The notes under the pieces are model-generated. The model made no database searches. It was not told where the DNA came from and worked only from the letters and a program-made list of their open reading frames with translations. The position numbers and the translations under genes are program-made. From VRUE01 sp963837695 (GTDB lineage: Bacteria; Actinomycetota; Thermoleophilia; Solirubrobacterales; 70-9), in assembly GCA_963837695.1 (NCBI GenBank), contig CAWINZ010000005.1, forward strand, positions 1,612,001 through 1,676,000: a stretch of 64,000 nt of DNA, read 5' to 3'. Positions 26,732 through 34,483 of the stretch are shown piece after piece; within the stretch, counting starts at the first letter, position 1; the number at the start of each line of letters is the position of its first letter.

Positions 26732-26741
26732 AGCTCGGCCT

Positions 26742-27776
26742 ATGCGCACTGAAGCCGGCTCGATGGCGCTGGTCGTCGAGGACAATCGAGACTGGGAGGG
26801 GATCCTGCGCGAAGAGCTCCTGCGCGCTGGCTTCACGTTCGACTCGGCCTGGAACCGGGAGGAAGCGCTGCGCAAGGTCGAGGTGCCGGTGTTGCCTAAA
26901 TATGACGTCGTCTTTCTCGACCCGAACTTGGACGACAATCTGGGTGGGCTGTCGGGAAGGGCGATCGCCGAGCGCCTCGCCGGATACGAGCCCGGCACGG
27001 ACCTGGTCCTTGTCAGCGGCTACGAGGCCCCAGAGGTGCTCGCCGACCAATACGGCGACCTCGATCTGACGCTTCGCGGCATCTTCGAGAAGAAGACCTT
27101 CGACCTGCCCCTGTTCCGTCGCCTGCTGCTGGACCTGCGCGGGCTGGATGATCCCGGCAAGGCGATGTTCAGCTGCGACCGGGAGGCGCTTTCCGAAGCG
27201 TGGAGGAATGCGATGGCTGCCGATTCGAACGCCGAGAAGGGCCATGCGCTTGAGGACTTCGGGGTCGAGTTGCTGTCGGGGATCTCGCTGTTGAAGCTCG
27301 CGGATAGGCGGGTGCGGACCGAGACCGCGGAGATTGATGCGGTCTTCCGAGTAACCGCGGCCGCGGGCACGCTGTGCCAGGAGTGGGGAGGTCTTCTCCT
27401 CCTTGAGTGCCGCAATAGGACCGAGAAGTTCGACGCCCCGGCGGCCAGGGACTTCGGCGAAAAGCTGAGAGGAGCGGACGCGAAGGTCGGGGTAGTCCTC
27501 TCACCCGCCGGCATCTCGGGCACGGGGGCGAGCGACGCACGGGGAGTAATCGCCCAAGTCTTCCAGCAGACCCACCAGGTGATCATCACCCTCGACCAAG
27601 ACGACATTCTCGGCGTCCTACAGCGGGGAGTGAGCCTCTACGACCTCCTGCAGCGACGCGACACGGACGTGCGCCTCGGCACCCGGGCGACGGTTGCGAC
27701 CAACTCTGCCGGATCCAGTGCCGCCTTGTCGAATACCTCCGCGCCGAGTTCACGGATCAGTCGACGACACAGCTGA
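26742..27776 (+). CDS. Receiver domain fused to a PD-(D/E)XK nuclease-like domain
   Basis: The 344-residue product has a full receiver (VEDN, phospho-acceptor Asp60 in VVFLDPNL, VSGY, EKK). After a linker comes a restriction-endonuclease-like domain: EKGHALEDFGVELL helix, EIDAVF with Asp199, LLLLECRNR with Glu222 and Arg224, and ARDFGEKLRGADAKVGVVLSPAGIS. The usual catalytic Lys after the Glu is Arg, so catalysis may be altered. A kinase-controlled nuclease effector is the obvious reading. The last about 45 residues overlap the opposing receiver gene and look like antisense tail. Third gene of the kinase operon. Confidence 0.75.
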   Translation: MRTEAGSMALVVEDNRDWEGILREELLRAGFTFDSAWNREEALRKVEVPVLPKYDVVFLDPNLDDNLGGLSGRAIAERLAGYEPGTDLVLVSGYEAPEVLADQYGDLDLTLRGIFEKKTFDLPLFRRLLLDLRGLDDPGKAMFSCDREALSEAWRNAMAADSNAEKGHALEDFGVELLSGISLLKLADRRVRTETAEIDAVFRVTAAAGTLCQEWGGLLLLECRNRTEKFDAPAARDFGEKLRGADAKVGVVLSPAGISGTGASDARGVIAQVFQQTHQVIITLDQDDILGVLQRGVSLYDLLQRRDTDVRLGTRATVATNSAGSSAALSNTSAPSSRISRRHS

Positions 27777-28060
27777 ATACTGCCGTATCCGGTTACGACG
27801 AAGAGTCGCACGTCAGGGTTTCGTTTTCGGGCGAGGCGGCATACCTCGAAGCCCGAAGCGCCTTCGTCGTCATCTGCGCTCAAGCGCAGGTCGGAGATTA
27901 CGGTGGTTGGCTTGAAGGTGTCGATTGCCGCTACTGCCTCGTTGCGGCTGGCGGCAGTTCTTACCTCCCGAATTTCGTCGCGTTGCTGCAGCAGCCCTGC
28001 AATCATCTGGGTCCAAAGCGGCTCATCGTCGACGACTAGCACCCGCTCCGAGCCGGTCAA
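27638..28060 (-). CDS. Single-domain response-regulator receiver
   Basis: The 140-residue product is a lone receiver: VVDDE (acidic pocket), Asp57 in VISDLRL, TGYGS and Lys in VFDKAA. It has no output domain, so it probably shuttles or competes for phosphate. It is the last gene of a minus-strand operon and overlaps the NarL gene by 4 bp. Its 3' end overlaps the receiver-nuclease gene on the other strand by 139 bp. Confidence 0.8.
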   Translation of the reverse strand: MTGSERVLVVDDEPLWTQMIAGLLQQRDEIREVRTAASRNEAVAAIDTFKPTTVISDLRLSADDDEGASGFEVCRLARKRNPDVRLFVVTGYGSIQLCRRLIRELGAEVFDKAALDPAELVATVARVPRRTSVSRRCRRS

Positions 28061-28719
28061 ATCAGATCCTCGTCAAGAGCGAGCATCGCTGCTGCAGTGC
28101 GGTTGGGCGCGCGCAGCTTGCGCATTGCGTTGCTGAGGATGTTCTTGACCGTTCGCTCGGCGATTCCCAGCTGCTCACCGATCTCGGCGTTCGACATGCC
28201 CTTGGCGACGCCGCGGAGGACATCGACCTCGCGAGGCGTCAGTGCGGCCGAGGCGGCCTGGGCGTCCATCTGCGCACTGAGCGTCGACAGCAGCGGACGG
28301 AACGTCTCGCCGAAGTCGCACACCTGCTTGCCTGCCATGACGAGGTTCAGTGCTTCCCGCATCTCGTCGGGGCCGGTGTCCTTGGAGAGGTATCCGCTGG
28401 CACCGGCTGAGAGACAGGCAATGATGTCAGCACGCTCGCCAAAGCTGGTGAGGATCACGACGCGAGTCTTCGGTGCGGCGTTCAGCAGTGCCTCGACCAG
28501 GGCTGGGCCCGAGAGTCCGGCGAGCCGTAGGTCGACTAGACAGATATCCGGAGCGAGGCGCGAGGCAAGTTTCGCCGCGTCCTCACCGGACTCGGTGGCT
28601 GCGACGACGGTAAAGCGGGGCGAGCGTTCGAGTAGCTCTTTCCAGCCGATTCGTACCGCGTCTTGGTCGTCGACGAGCATGATGCGAACGGAGTCCTCTG
28701 TGGTGTTGTGCGTTCTCAT
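28057..28719 (-). CDS. NarL/FixJ-family response regulator
   Basis: The 220-residue product has a receiver (VDDQD, Asp63 in CLVDLRL, TSFG, LSKD) and a LuxR-type HTH (LTPREVDVLRGVAKGMSNAEIGEQLGIAERTVKNILSNAMRKL, about 155-200). It is a classical DNA-binding regulator and should be driven by the kinase encoded just upstream, overlapping by 4 bp. Its target promoters may include the neighbouring element genes. Confidence 0.9.
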   Translation of the reverse strand: MRTHNTTEDSVRIMLVDDQDAVRIGWKELLERSPRFTVVAATESGEDAAKLASRLAPDICLVDLRLAGLSGPALVEALLNAAPKTRVVILTSFGERADIIACLSAGASGYLSKDTGPDEMREALNLVMAGKQVCDFGETFRPLLSTLSAQMDAQAASAALTPREVDVLRGVAKGMSNAEIGEQLGIAERTVKNILSNAMRKLRAPNRTAAAMLALDEDLI

Positions 28720-29462
28720 TCGACCGGAAAGCGGAGGGTAACGGTGCTCGGATGCGCCTCGACGATCAGCTCCCCGCCGAGCGCGGCGGCGGAATCCTCG
28801 AGCACGTGCATCCCGTGCCCACGCCTCACTTGCGCGGGGTCGTAGCCCAGGCCTTCGTCGCCGATTCGGATCGAGATCTGCCCATCGACTAGGTCAGCCG
28901 AGAGGGTGATGGCCGGTTGACCGTGCTTCTGCGCGTTGACCAATGCCTCGTCGATGAATTCGAGGACGAACCTGTTCGCCGCCAGTTCGTCGAATGCCGG
29001 GTCGTCTGACAGCGAAACCTCAATCTGGGGGGCGTTGGCCGTCATCCGCGCGATTACTTCGCGAAGACTCCTCGTTGACTCCTCGAGCCACTCGGCTCGG
29101 AAGTCGGCGATGACTACGCCTGCACTTGCTAGGTATTCGTCTAGCTCCTGTAGGGAGGGTCGGGCGTCCTCCTCACCTTGCTGGTCGATTGCGTGTCTGA
29201 TGCGCGCCCGCGCGAGCCCAATGCCGCCGGCCAGCCGGTGGAGGATTCGGGCCACGTCTCGTTTTGACATCTTGTCGCCATCTGGCCTGAGCTCGGCAAG
29301 GATGTCTGACATTGCATTCAACAGGTCCACACAGGCTTCGAGGTTCGCGGCATCAACACCCGGCTGATGCAGAGAGGCGTATTGTTCGAGACCAAAGCGG
29401 CAGCCTCCGAACCGGTTGGTGAGGCTGTGTATGAGGTTGCCGGTCGCCGCTGCGGGAATCAC
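28716..29462 (-). CDS. NarX/DesK-type histidine kinase lacking its own membrane domain
   Basis: The 248-residue product carries a dimerisation region with phospho-acceptor candidates (GNLIHSLTNRFGG; ARILHRLAGGIGLARARIRHAI) and a HATPase part (FIDEALVNAQKHG, IRIGDEGLGYDPAQV, GHGMHVLED). The start is placed at GTG 29462 because it overlaps the stop of the upstream membrane-protein gene in a GTGA, as at every other junction of this operon. The longer reading to 29627 would overlap that gene by 169 bp. The membrane subunit may supply the sensor. Confidence 0.8.
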   Translation of the reverse strand: MIPAAATGNLIHSLTNRFGGCRFGLEQYASLHQPGVDAANLEACVDLLNAMSDILAELRPDGDKMSKRDVARILHRLAGGIGLARARIRHAIDQQGEEDARPSLQELDEYLASAGVVIADFRAEWLEESTRSLREVIARMTANAPQIEVSLSDDPAFDELAANRFVLEFIDEALVNAQKHGQPAITLSADLVDGQISIRIGDEGLGYDPAQVRRGHGMHVLEDSAAALGGELIVEAHPSTVTLRFPVE

Positions 29463-29833
29463 GAGCGCGGCCCCGAAAGGTTTTCGCGGAGGATCGCCAA
29501 GAGCCGCGACTGTTCGAACTTCCCAGTCAGCGCGTAGGAGATCGTGCAGAGCGCGATGACGTGGATCCACCATGGCTCCGAGTACCGGTGCGGCATCAGG
29601 ATCTGTGCCCCGGCGCCAGTCGCCCAAGTGGCGACCACAATCAAGATTATGACTCGCACGAACCAGTCTCGAGTTGCTCCCCTGGCAGGTGGGTGGGTGG
29701 CTAGGGGCGTCGGGGAGCTTGAGGGCGTGAAGGCAGTCAAGTCGCCGTTATGGTACCAAAGTACTAGGCCATTAGGCCCATTCGAGCGGCCCATTCGGGA
29801 AGCGACCCGCAGAGGGGGAACCAGCTTCATCAC
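29459..29833 (-). CDS. Small membrane protein, probable sensor partner of the kinase
   Basis: The product has up to 124 residues. Two hydrophobic segments (WFVRVIILIVVATWATGAGAQIL and WIHVIALCTISYALTG, in order) follow a poorly conserved-looking N-terminus, so the true start may lie later. The C-terminus (FEQSRLLAILRENL) is cytoplasmic and leads straight into the kinase gene by a 4-bp overlap. It may be a split sensor subunit. Confidence 0.55.
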   Translation of the reverse strand: MMKLVPPLRVASRMGRSNGPNGLVLWYHNGDLTAFTPSSSPTPLATHPPARGATRDWFVRVIILIVVATWATGAGAQILMPHRYSEPWWIHVIALCTISYALTGKFEQSRLLAILRENLSGPRS

Positions 29834-29923
29834 GCTTTCATGGCCGAGGCACTACTCAGCGGGGCCGGCGAAGGGGCGAGCATCTCGCTGTCTCCTGTTT
29901 CCCGCGAATCGCAGAAGCCTGTC

Positions 29924-30508
29924 TTACCGCTCGAAGCCGAACTCCTTGGCGACGGTAAGACCTGATGCAGTTGGCGACTTCGTCGTCTGAGCGGGTGCCG
30001 ACGCCGGAGCCGGTGCTGGGCTGGGCGCCACCGGCTCCGGCGTCGGGGCGGGCTGGGGGGCGGGCGCGTAAGTGGGGTTCGGGGAGGGGTGCGCCGGGTG
30101 GGGTAGATGGACCGAGCGCTGGCGTGACCCGAGGCGAGCTTGCTGTCGCCTCTGTGCGGCCCGACGCGCAGTCTTCGCCCCGTCGGCTCTCGGGGCATCG
30201 GCCCTGGGTTGCCTCCTCGGCTGTGCGGCCTGCGGTCCTTCTGTCTGGACCCTCGATTCTCCACCGATGAGGTTCATGCCTAGTGCTGCGATCAGGCCGG
30301 CCGTGCAGGTGAGCACTGCGAGGACGACCCAGCGACGAGGTTTGGTTGCTGCGCGGCGAATGTTCTCGGTTGAGCTTCGCCAGCCATGGTCTTTGCCAAG
30401 CGACACCGCGTCCATGCCCCAGGGTCCGAGATCCGGCGCCGGCGAGACGTCTCGGCTGTGCTCCGACTCGCCAACGGGGATCTCCCGCGTGTCACCCTCG
30501 ACTTTCAC
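29924..30508 (-). CDS. Single-pass membrane protein with Pro-rich region and EFGF C-terminal motif
   Basis: The 194-residue product has a cytoplasmic N-terminus, one membrane helix (RWVVLAVLTCTAGLIAALGM, about 60-80), and a long Ala/Pro/Arg-rich outer part. It ends in TVAKEFGFER. The start ATG overlaps the VirD4 stop by 4 bp, so it belongs to the VirB4-VirD4 operon and may be an envelope-spanning conjugation protein. The sigma-factor fusion at 38761-40005 has the related tags QVAQEFDPF and QVESEFGM, suggesting a shared sorting or interaction motif. Confidence 0.65.
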   Translation of the reverse strand: MKVEGDTREIPVGESEHSRDVSPAPDLGPWGMDAVSLGKDHGWRSSTENIRRAATKPRRWVVLAVLTCTAGLIAALGMNLIGGESRVQTEGPQAAQPRRQPRADAPRADGAKTARRAAQRRQQARLGSRQRSVHLPHPAHPSPNPTYAPAPQPAPTPEPVAPSPAPAPASAPAQTTKSPTASGLTVAKEFGFER

Positions 30509-32289
30509 GAGTCGGTCTCGTTGCTTTCGGGAAGCTCGTCCGGCAAGTCCCGCACATTGACTGTCTGGCGCCTGGGCGGGCGGCGCATCTTGATCTTGGC
30601 GGGGGGTAGGTGGCCGTAGACGAGCAGGCCGGTCCCGCGCTTGGCCTCCCTGACGACGTTGGCCGGGGTCAGCTCGCGGTAGATCGAGGCCTGCGTTCGG
30701 GCTGCGCCGCCCTTGTCGTCGGCGGTGTCGGAGCGGTGCTCGAACTCGCCGGTGCCGACGACGCGGCTGATGTAGGAGAGAGTGTCGGGGTCGGAGATGC
30801 CCGAGCCGAAGAGCTTGGCGCGGTGGTTGTTGGTGATCGTCTGCGCCGCGCTCTCGCCGTAGCGCGACTTGATCTGCGCCATGTCCTGAAAGATCGAGAG
30901 CAGCTGGATGCCCTGCCCCGCGCCGGTCGAGGCGACCTCGTCGAGGTTGGGGATCGGCGCGATGTTCGCCAGCTCGTCGAGGACCAGCAGCAGCGGCGGG
31001 TCGATCGGCTCCCCGCTTGCTGCCGAGGACTCATAGACGACCGAGATCAGCTCGCGGACCATCATCGAGAACAGCGGCCGTAGTCGCTGCTGCTCGTGGG
31101 CGGGAGCGCAGAGGTAGAGGGTGTTGGGCTCGCCGTCGAGCAGCGCGGCCGGGGTGTATTCGGCGGCGCTGCATGCCTTGCGCACGCGCGGGTCGGCGAA
31201 GGCGGCGATGATCGTCTCCGCGGTGGTGTAGATCGAGCTGCGCTGGCGGGACTCGCGATGCCAGTTCGCCTCCCAGGCGAGCCGGGCTGCCTCCAGTTCC
31301 TCGGCCTCCTCCTCGGACTCCGCGGCGGCGGCATCGCGCGCCCCGTCGGCCTCGTTCTCCTCATCCGACGAGAGGATCTCCTCGACCTCCTCCTTTGCCG
31401 CGATCCCCTTGTCGAGCCAGGTGACGACAGCACCGATCGAGCGCCCGTCCTTCGCGGCGGCGAAGAGCAACGGCGCCAGCAGCTTTTCCGCTGCCGCGTA
31501 CCAGAAGTCCGCGTCGGAAAGGCCCTGCCCGCCCGGACGCGCGGCGCTGCTCAGCCAGTTGGCTACGCGCAGCGCCCCGTGCCAGGAGCCGCAGCCGTGA
31601 AGGGGGCTCGCGGAGGTGCCGACGTAACGGGTCGCTTCGACGGGATCGAACACCATCGCGTGACCTTTGTTCCGGCGCGCCGCGAAGGTCGCGGCGAGCA
31701 AATCGGACTTGACCGAAGTGACGAGCGCCGGGCCATCCCACTCGCGCAGCGATGGGATCGCCAGCCCGGTCGTCTTGCCGCTCTGGGCTGGGGAGAGCAC
31801 GATCACCGACTGGCGCTGCTCGGCGGCGAGCAACGCCTTCCCGTGGCGGCCGAGGATCAGCCGCCCGCGCGTCGGGCCGGCGACCCGCAGTGCCCGAAGG
31901 TCGCGGCCGCTCGCCCAGCGGGCGCTCGCGGGCTGGTGCGAGCCGCCCCCGAGCAGGCCTCCTCCGTCGCCGATCGCCTCGCGCAGTCGTGCGGCCGACA
32001 CTCCCACGCCGGCAAGAGCCGCCAGCAGCCCGCCCCCGACCACGTAGAAGCCCAGCGGCCCGGGCAGCGCGCCGCGGACGTGTGCCGGCCAGGCAAGGCG
32101 AGGGTCGTCCAGGTGGGAGGGCAGCCGCAGCGCCGTCGCGGTCAGCTCGCTCGTCGATACCGTCGTCCAGCCTTCGCCGAAGATCTCCGCCGAGAGCGCG
32201 CCGTTCAGCCAGATGAGCCCGAGGAGAAGGGCGGCGAGGGCGACCAAGGGCACCAGCGCCGACTCGCCGCTTGGTCCGCGCGACTTCAC
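30505..32289 (-). CDS. VirD4/TraG-type coupling protein
   Basis: The 594-residue ATPase should connect the relaxase-DNA complex to the secretion channel. Two N-terminal membrane helices (ALVPLVALAALLLGLIWLNG and GFYVVGGGLLAALAGVGVSA) precede a Walker A PAQSGKTT (167-174) and Walker B LLLVLDELANIAP. A strongly acidic insert rich in Glu and Asp (about 300-345) lies where the all-alpha domain of VirD4 proteins is. The GTG start overlaps the VirB4 stop as GTGA. Earlier in-frame starts would run through the VirB4 gene and are rejected. Confidence 0.9.
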   Translation of the reverse strand: MKSRGPSGESALVPLVALAALLLGLIWLNGALSAEIFGEGWTTVSTSELTATALRLPSHLDDPRLAWPAHVRGALPGPLGFYVVGGGLLAALAGVGVSAARLREAIGDGGGLLGGGSHQPASARWASGRDLRALRVAGPTRGRLILGRHGKALLAAEQRQSVIVLSPAQSGKTTGLAIPSLREWDGPALVTSVKSDLLAATFAARRNKGHAMVFDPVEATRYVGTSASPLHGCGSWHGALRVANWLSSAARPGGQGLSDADFWYAAAEKLLAPLLFAAAKDGRSIGAVVTWLDKGIAAKEEVEEILSSDEENEADGARDAAAAESEEEAEELEAARLAWEANWHRESRQRSSIYTTAETIIAAFADPRVRKACSAAEYTPAALLDGEPNTLYLCAPAHEQQRLRPLFSMMVRELISVVYESSAASGEPIDPPLLLVLDELANIAPIPNLDEVASTGAGQGIQLLSIFQDMAQIKSRYGESAAQTITNNHRAKLFGSGISDPDTLSYISRVVGTGEFEHRSDTADDKGGAARTQASIYRELTPANVVREAKRGTGLLVYGHLPPAKIKMRRPPRRQTVNVRDLPDELPESNETDS

Positions 32290-33578
32290 GAGCCGACGTC
32301 CGTCGTCGGCTCGCGGCGGTCGACCATCCGCGCATCGGTGTCGACCAGCGCCCGCTCGATCGCCGAGAGGCGGTGCTGGACGAGGAAGGAGCGGCGCCCG
32401 ACCAGCCACAACGCCTCGCCGCGGCGCAGCGTCGGCACAATCTCCAGCTCGGTTCGGCTCAGCCCCAGCAGGTGGCGCAGCCCGTCGAGTTGATCGGGCG
32501 GCTGGGAGTAGATCACCCGCGTCTCGGCGTCGGCGAGCAGGCCCTCGGCGAGCTGCGCCTGCCGCGAGCCCGCGTCGCCGGCCGCCGCGAGGTCGGAGAG
32601 CCGGTGCAGGACGATCACGTTCTGGGTGCCGAGCGCGCGCGAGAGCTTGAAGGAGCGCTGTAGCCACTCGGCCACACCGACGTGGCTGGCTACCCGCCAG
32701 CCCTCGTCGAGCACCGAGATCACCTTCGGCGCCGGCAGGCCCTCGCGCTCGGCCTGCAGCCGGCGCTCGGCCACCGCCGCCTGCTGCCAGGCCGCGGCGC
32801 AGGTCATCAGGATCCCCAGCGCAGCCGAGTCGCCGACCGCGGAAAGGTCAAGGACAACGAGCGGCGCCTCGAGGTCGAGGCCCGCGCTCGTCGGACCGTC
32901 GAACATCCCGCGCAGGTCCCCCTCGCAGAGGCGATGCAGGGCCAGCGCCGCCTCGCGGGTCGCCTCCGCGAGCGCTGCGACCTCGGTGCGTAGCGCCTTG
33001 GCCATCTCCTCTGAGGGCGCCAGCAGGGCGGCGACGATCTGCGGCAGGGTCGGCTCGCCGTCGGCGCTTCGCTCGTTGACCACCTCGAGCGCCACTCCCA
33101 GGCCTGCGTCCTCCTCGGGGGCCAGCTCGCGGCGAAGCGCCGCGCCGGTCACCGAGCGCAGCAGACTCAGCTGCCCCTCGCGCCCGCCGCGCGAGCTCAG
33201 CGGGTTGAGCCTGACCTCGCCGCCGGGGCGCAGCGCGATCACCGAGCCGCCCATCGCTTCCGCGAGCGGCGCGTACTCGGACTTCGGGTCGATCACCCAG
33301 GCGACGCGCCCGAAGACTCGCTGGCGGTAGATGTAGGTCTTGATCAGGGAGGACTTGGCGAAGCCGATCTGGCCGACCACGACCATGTTCGGCCCGGCGA
33401 GCACCGAGCGGTCATACAGCGTCCAAGGGTCATAGAGCCAGGCGCCGCCGTAGGCGTCGCGGCCGATGTAGATGCCGGGGGCGCCGAGGCTGCCCTCGCC
33501 GGGGAAGGGGTAGACGGCCTGAAAGTGCGCGGTGGTCGCGCTGTGGCCGGGGCGCTCGCCGAGGTGGGGGAGCCTCAT
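32286..33578 (-). CDS. VirB4-type conjugation ATPase (C-terminal ATPase part)
   Basis: The 430-residue product has a Walker A of the form GQIGFAKSS (about 69-77), IDPKSEYAPLAEAMGG, PLVVLDLSAVGD, SVLDEGWRV and ALGTQNVIVLHRLSD, the VirB4/TraC ATPase pattern. Full-length VirB4 proteins are about twice this size. In actinobacteria the N-terminal half is often in a separate SCO6880-type protein, and such a gene is at 34484-35983. The ATG at 33578 is preferred to the longer reading to 33659. Confidence 0.85.
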   Translation of the reverse strand: MRLPHLGERPGHSATTAHFQAVYPFPGEGSLGAPGIYIGRDAYGGAWLYDPWTLYDRSVLAGPNMVVVGQIGFAKSSLIKTYIYRQRVFGRVAWVIDPKSEYAPLAEAMGGSVIALRPGGEVRLNPLSSRGGREGQLSLLRSVTGAALRRELAPEEDAGLGVALEVVNERSADGEPTLPQIVAALLAPSEEMAKALRTEVAALAEATREAALALHRLCEGDLRGMFDGPTSAGLDLEAPLVVLDLSAVGDSAALGILMTCAAAWQQAAVAERRLQAEREGLPAPKVISVLDEGWRVASHVGVAEWLQRSFKLSRALGTQNVIVLHRLSDLAAAGDAGSRQAQLAEGLLADAETRVIYSQPPDQLDGLRHLLGLSRTELEIVPTLRRGEALWLVGRRSFLVQHRLSAIERALVDTDARMVDRREPTTDVGS

Positions 33579-33741
33579 CGAGCGCCCCGGCCGTGTGGGG
33601 GAAGGTGCGGAAGCGTTGCCATCTGCCTGCCTGTCCGGGCAGGGCGCTGCGTGCCTCACTGGATCTACTTCGTCAGGCCGTCAGCTCGCGGGAGGCGCCG
33701 GAGTGGCCGCCTTCCGCCAGCGCCGGCGCTACGCTTTTAGC

Positions 33742-34035
33742 GTGACCACTCGCGAGCAAGCCGAGCGACTGCTCAAGGGGATGCCCGAGGAGCAGGTGCC
33801 CGCTGCACTGGATGCGCTGCAGGAGGTCGAGCGCTATGCCCACACGCTGAAGGTGCTGCGCAAACGCCACCCCGAGAAGAGCGAGCGCGACCTGATGGAG
33901 TCGCTAGCGACGATCAAAGAAGGCGACGAGGCGATCAAGCTGATCAGGACACGCTTCGAGGGCATTCCTTCCGAGGAGATCGAGCGCGAAGCGGTCAAAG
34001 CCGTGCGCGAAGTGCGCGCGGAGGCCGCGGGCTAG
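33742..34035 (+). CDS. Putative antitoxin of a PIN-type toxin-antitoxin pair
   Basis: The 97-residue helical, highly charged product starts at GTG 33742 after a TACGCT -10-like box (33730-33735), so its message may be leaderless. It has no recognised DNA-binding motif (REQAERLLKGMPEEQVPAALDALQEVERYA). It is followed 14 bp later by a PIN-domain gene in the same direction, the usual antitoxin-toxin order. Likely role: stabilise the element. Confidence 0.65.
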   Translation: MTTREQAERLLKGMPEEQVPAALDALQEVERYAHTLKVLRKRHPEKSERDLMESLATIKEGDEAIKLIRTRFEGIPSEEIEREAVKAVREVRAEAAG

Positions 34036-34049
34036 CAGCGAGCCGCGGG

Positions 34050-34478
34050 TTGAAGCGACTCGTCCTCGATCCGAACGCGCTGGCGTCTGGGATCATCGAC
34101 CCGCACAGTGACAAGCCGCCAAGGCTGCTGATCGAGGCGCTGGAGAGCTTGGCATTCGAGGCGATCGTCTGCCCGAAGCTGCTTGGCGAGCTGCGAAAAG
34201 CGCTGCGCAAGCCTTACTTCCGCGATCGGCTGAGCGCCGAGGAGGCGCGAAAAGCCGTGAAGCGGATAGAGGTGGTCGCGGTTACGCTCGAAGATCCCGC
34301 CGACGTCGAGCCGACCCTGCGAGATCCCAAGGACGACTATCTCCTTGCGCTGGCCCGGCAGGCCGACGGCGAGGCGATCGTCACAGGCGATAAGGACCTG
34401 CTCGATCACACCGAGCAGCTCGACCCGCGCGCGATCAATCTCCGTGAAGCGTGCGAGTTGCTTGAGCTGATCGACTGA
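34050..34478 (+). CDS. PIN-domain toxin (putative RNase)
   Basis: The 142-residue product has the PIN acidic residues: Asp in LVLDPNALASG (near residue 7), Glu in LLGELRKAL, Asp in LRDPKDDYLLALARQADGEAIVTGDKDLL and the final Asp of that block. This is the PIN family with conserved VTGDKDLL, common in toxin-antitoxin pairs. It probably cuts RNA and is held by the gene just upstream. The start is TTG 34050. It separates the two minus-strand secretion operons. Confidence 0.85.
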   Translation: MKRLVLDPNALASGIIDPHSDKPPRLLIEALESLAFEAIVCPKLLGELRKALRKPYFRDRLSAEEARKAVKRIEVVAVTLEDPADVEPTLRDPKDDYLLALARQADGEAIVTGDKDLLDHTEQLDPRAINLREACELLELID

Positions 34479-34483
34479 CCTGG

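Noticed and set aside
29463..29627. Longer N-terminus for the NarX-type kinase
   Set aside because: Would overlap the membrane-protein gene by 169 bp, while the GTG at 29462 gives the 4-bp overlap seen at the operon's other junctions.
32290..32667. N-terminal extension of VirD4
   Set aside because: It reads through the VirB4 gene in a different frame; the GTGA junction gives a clean start followed by membrane helices.
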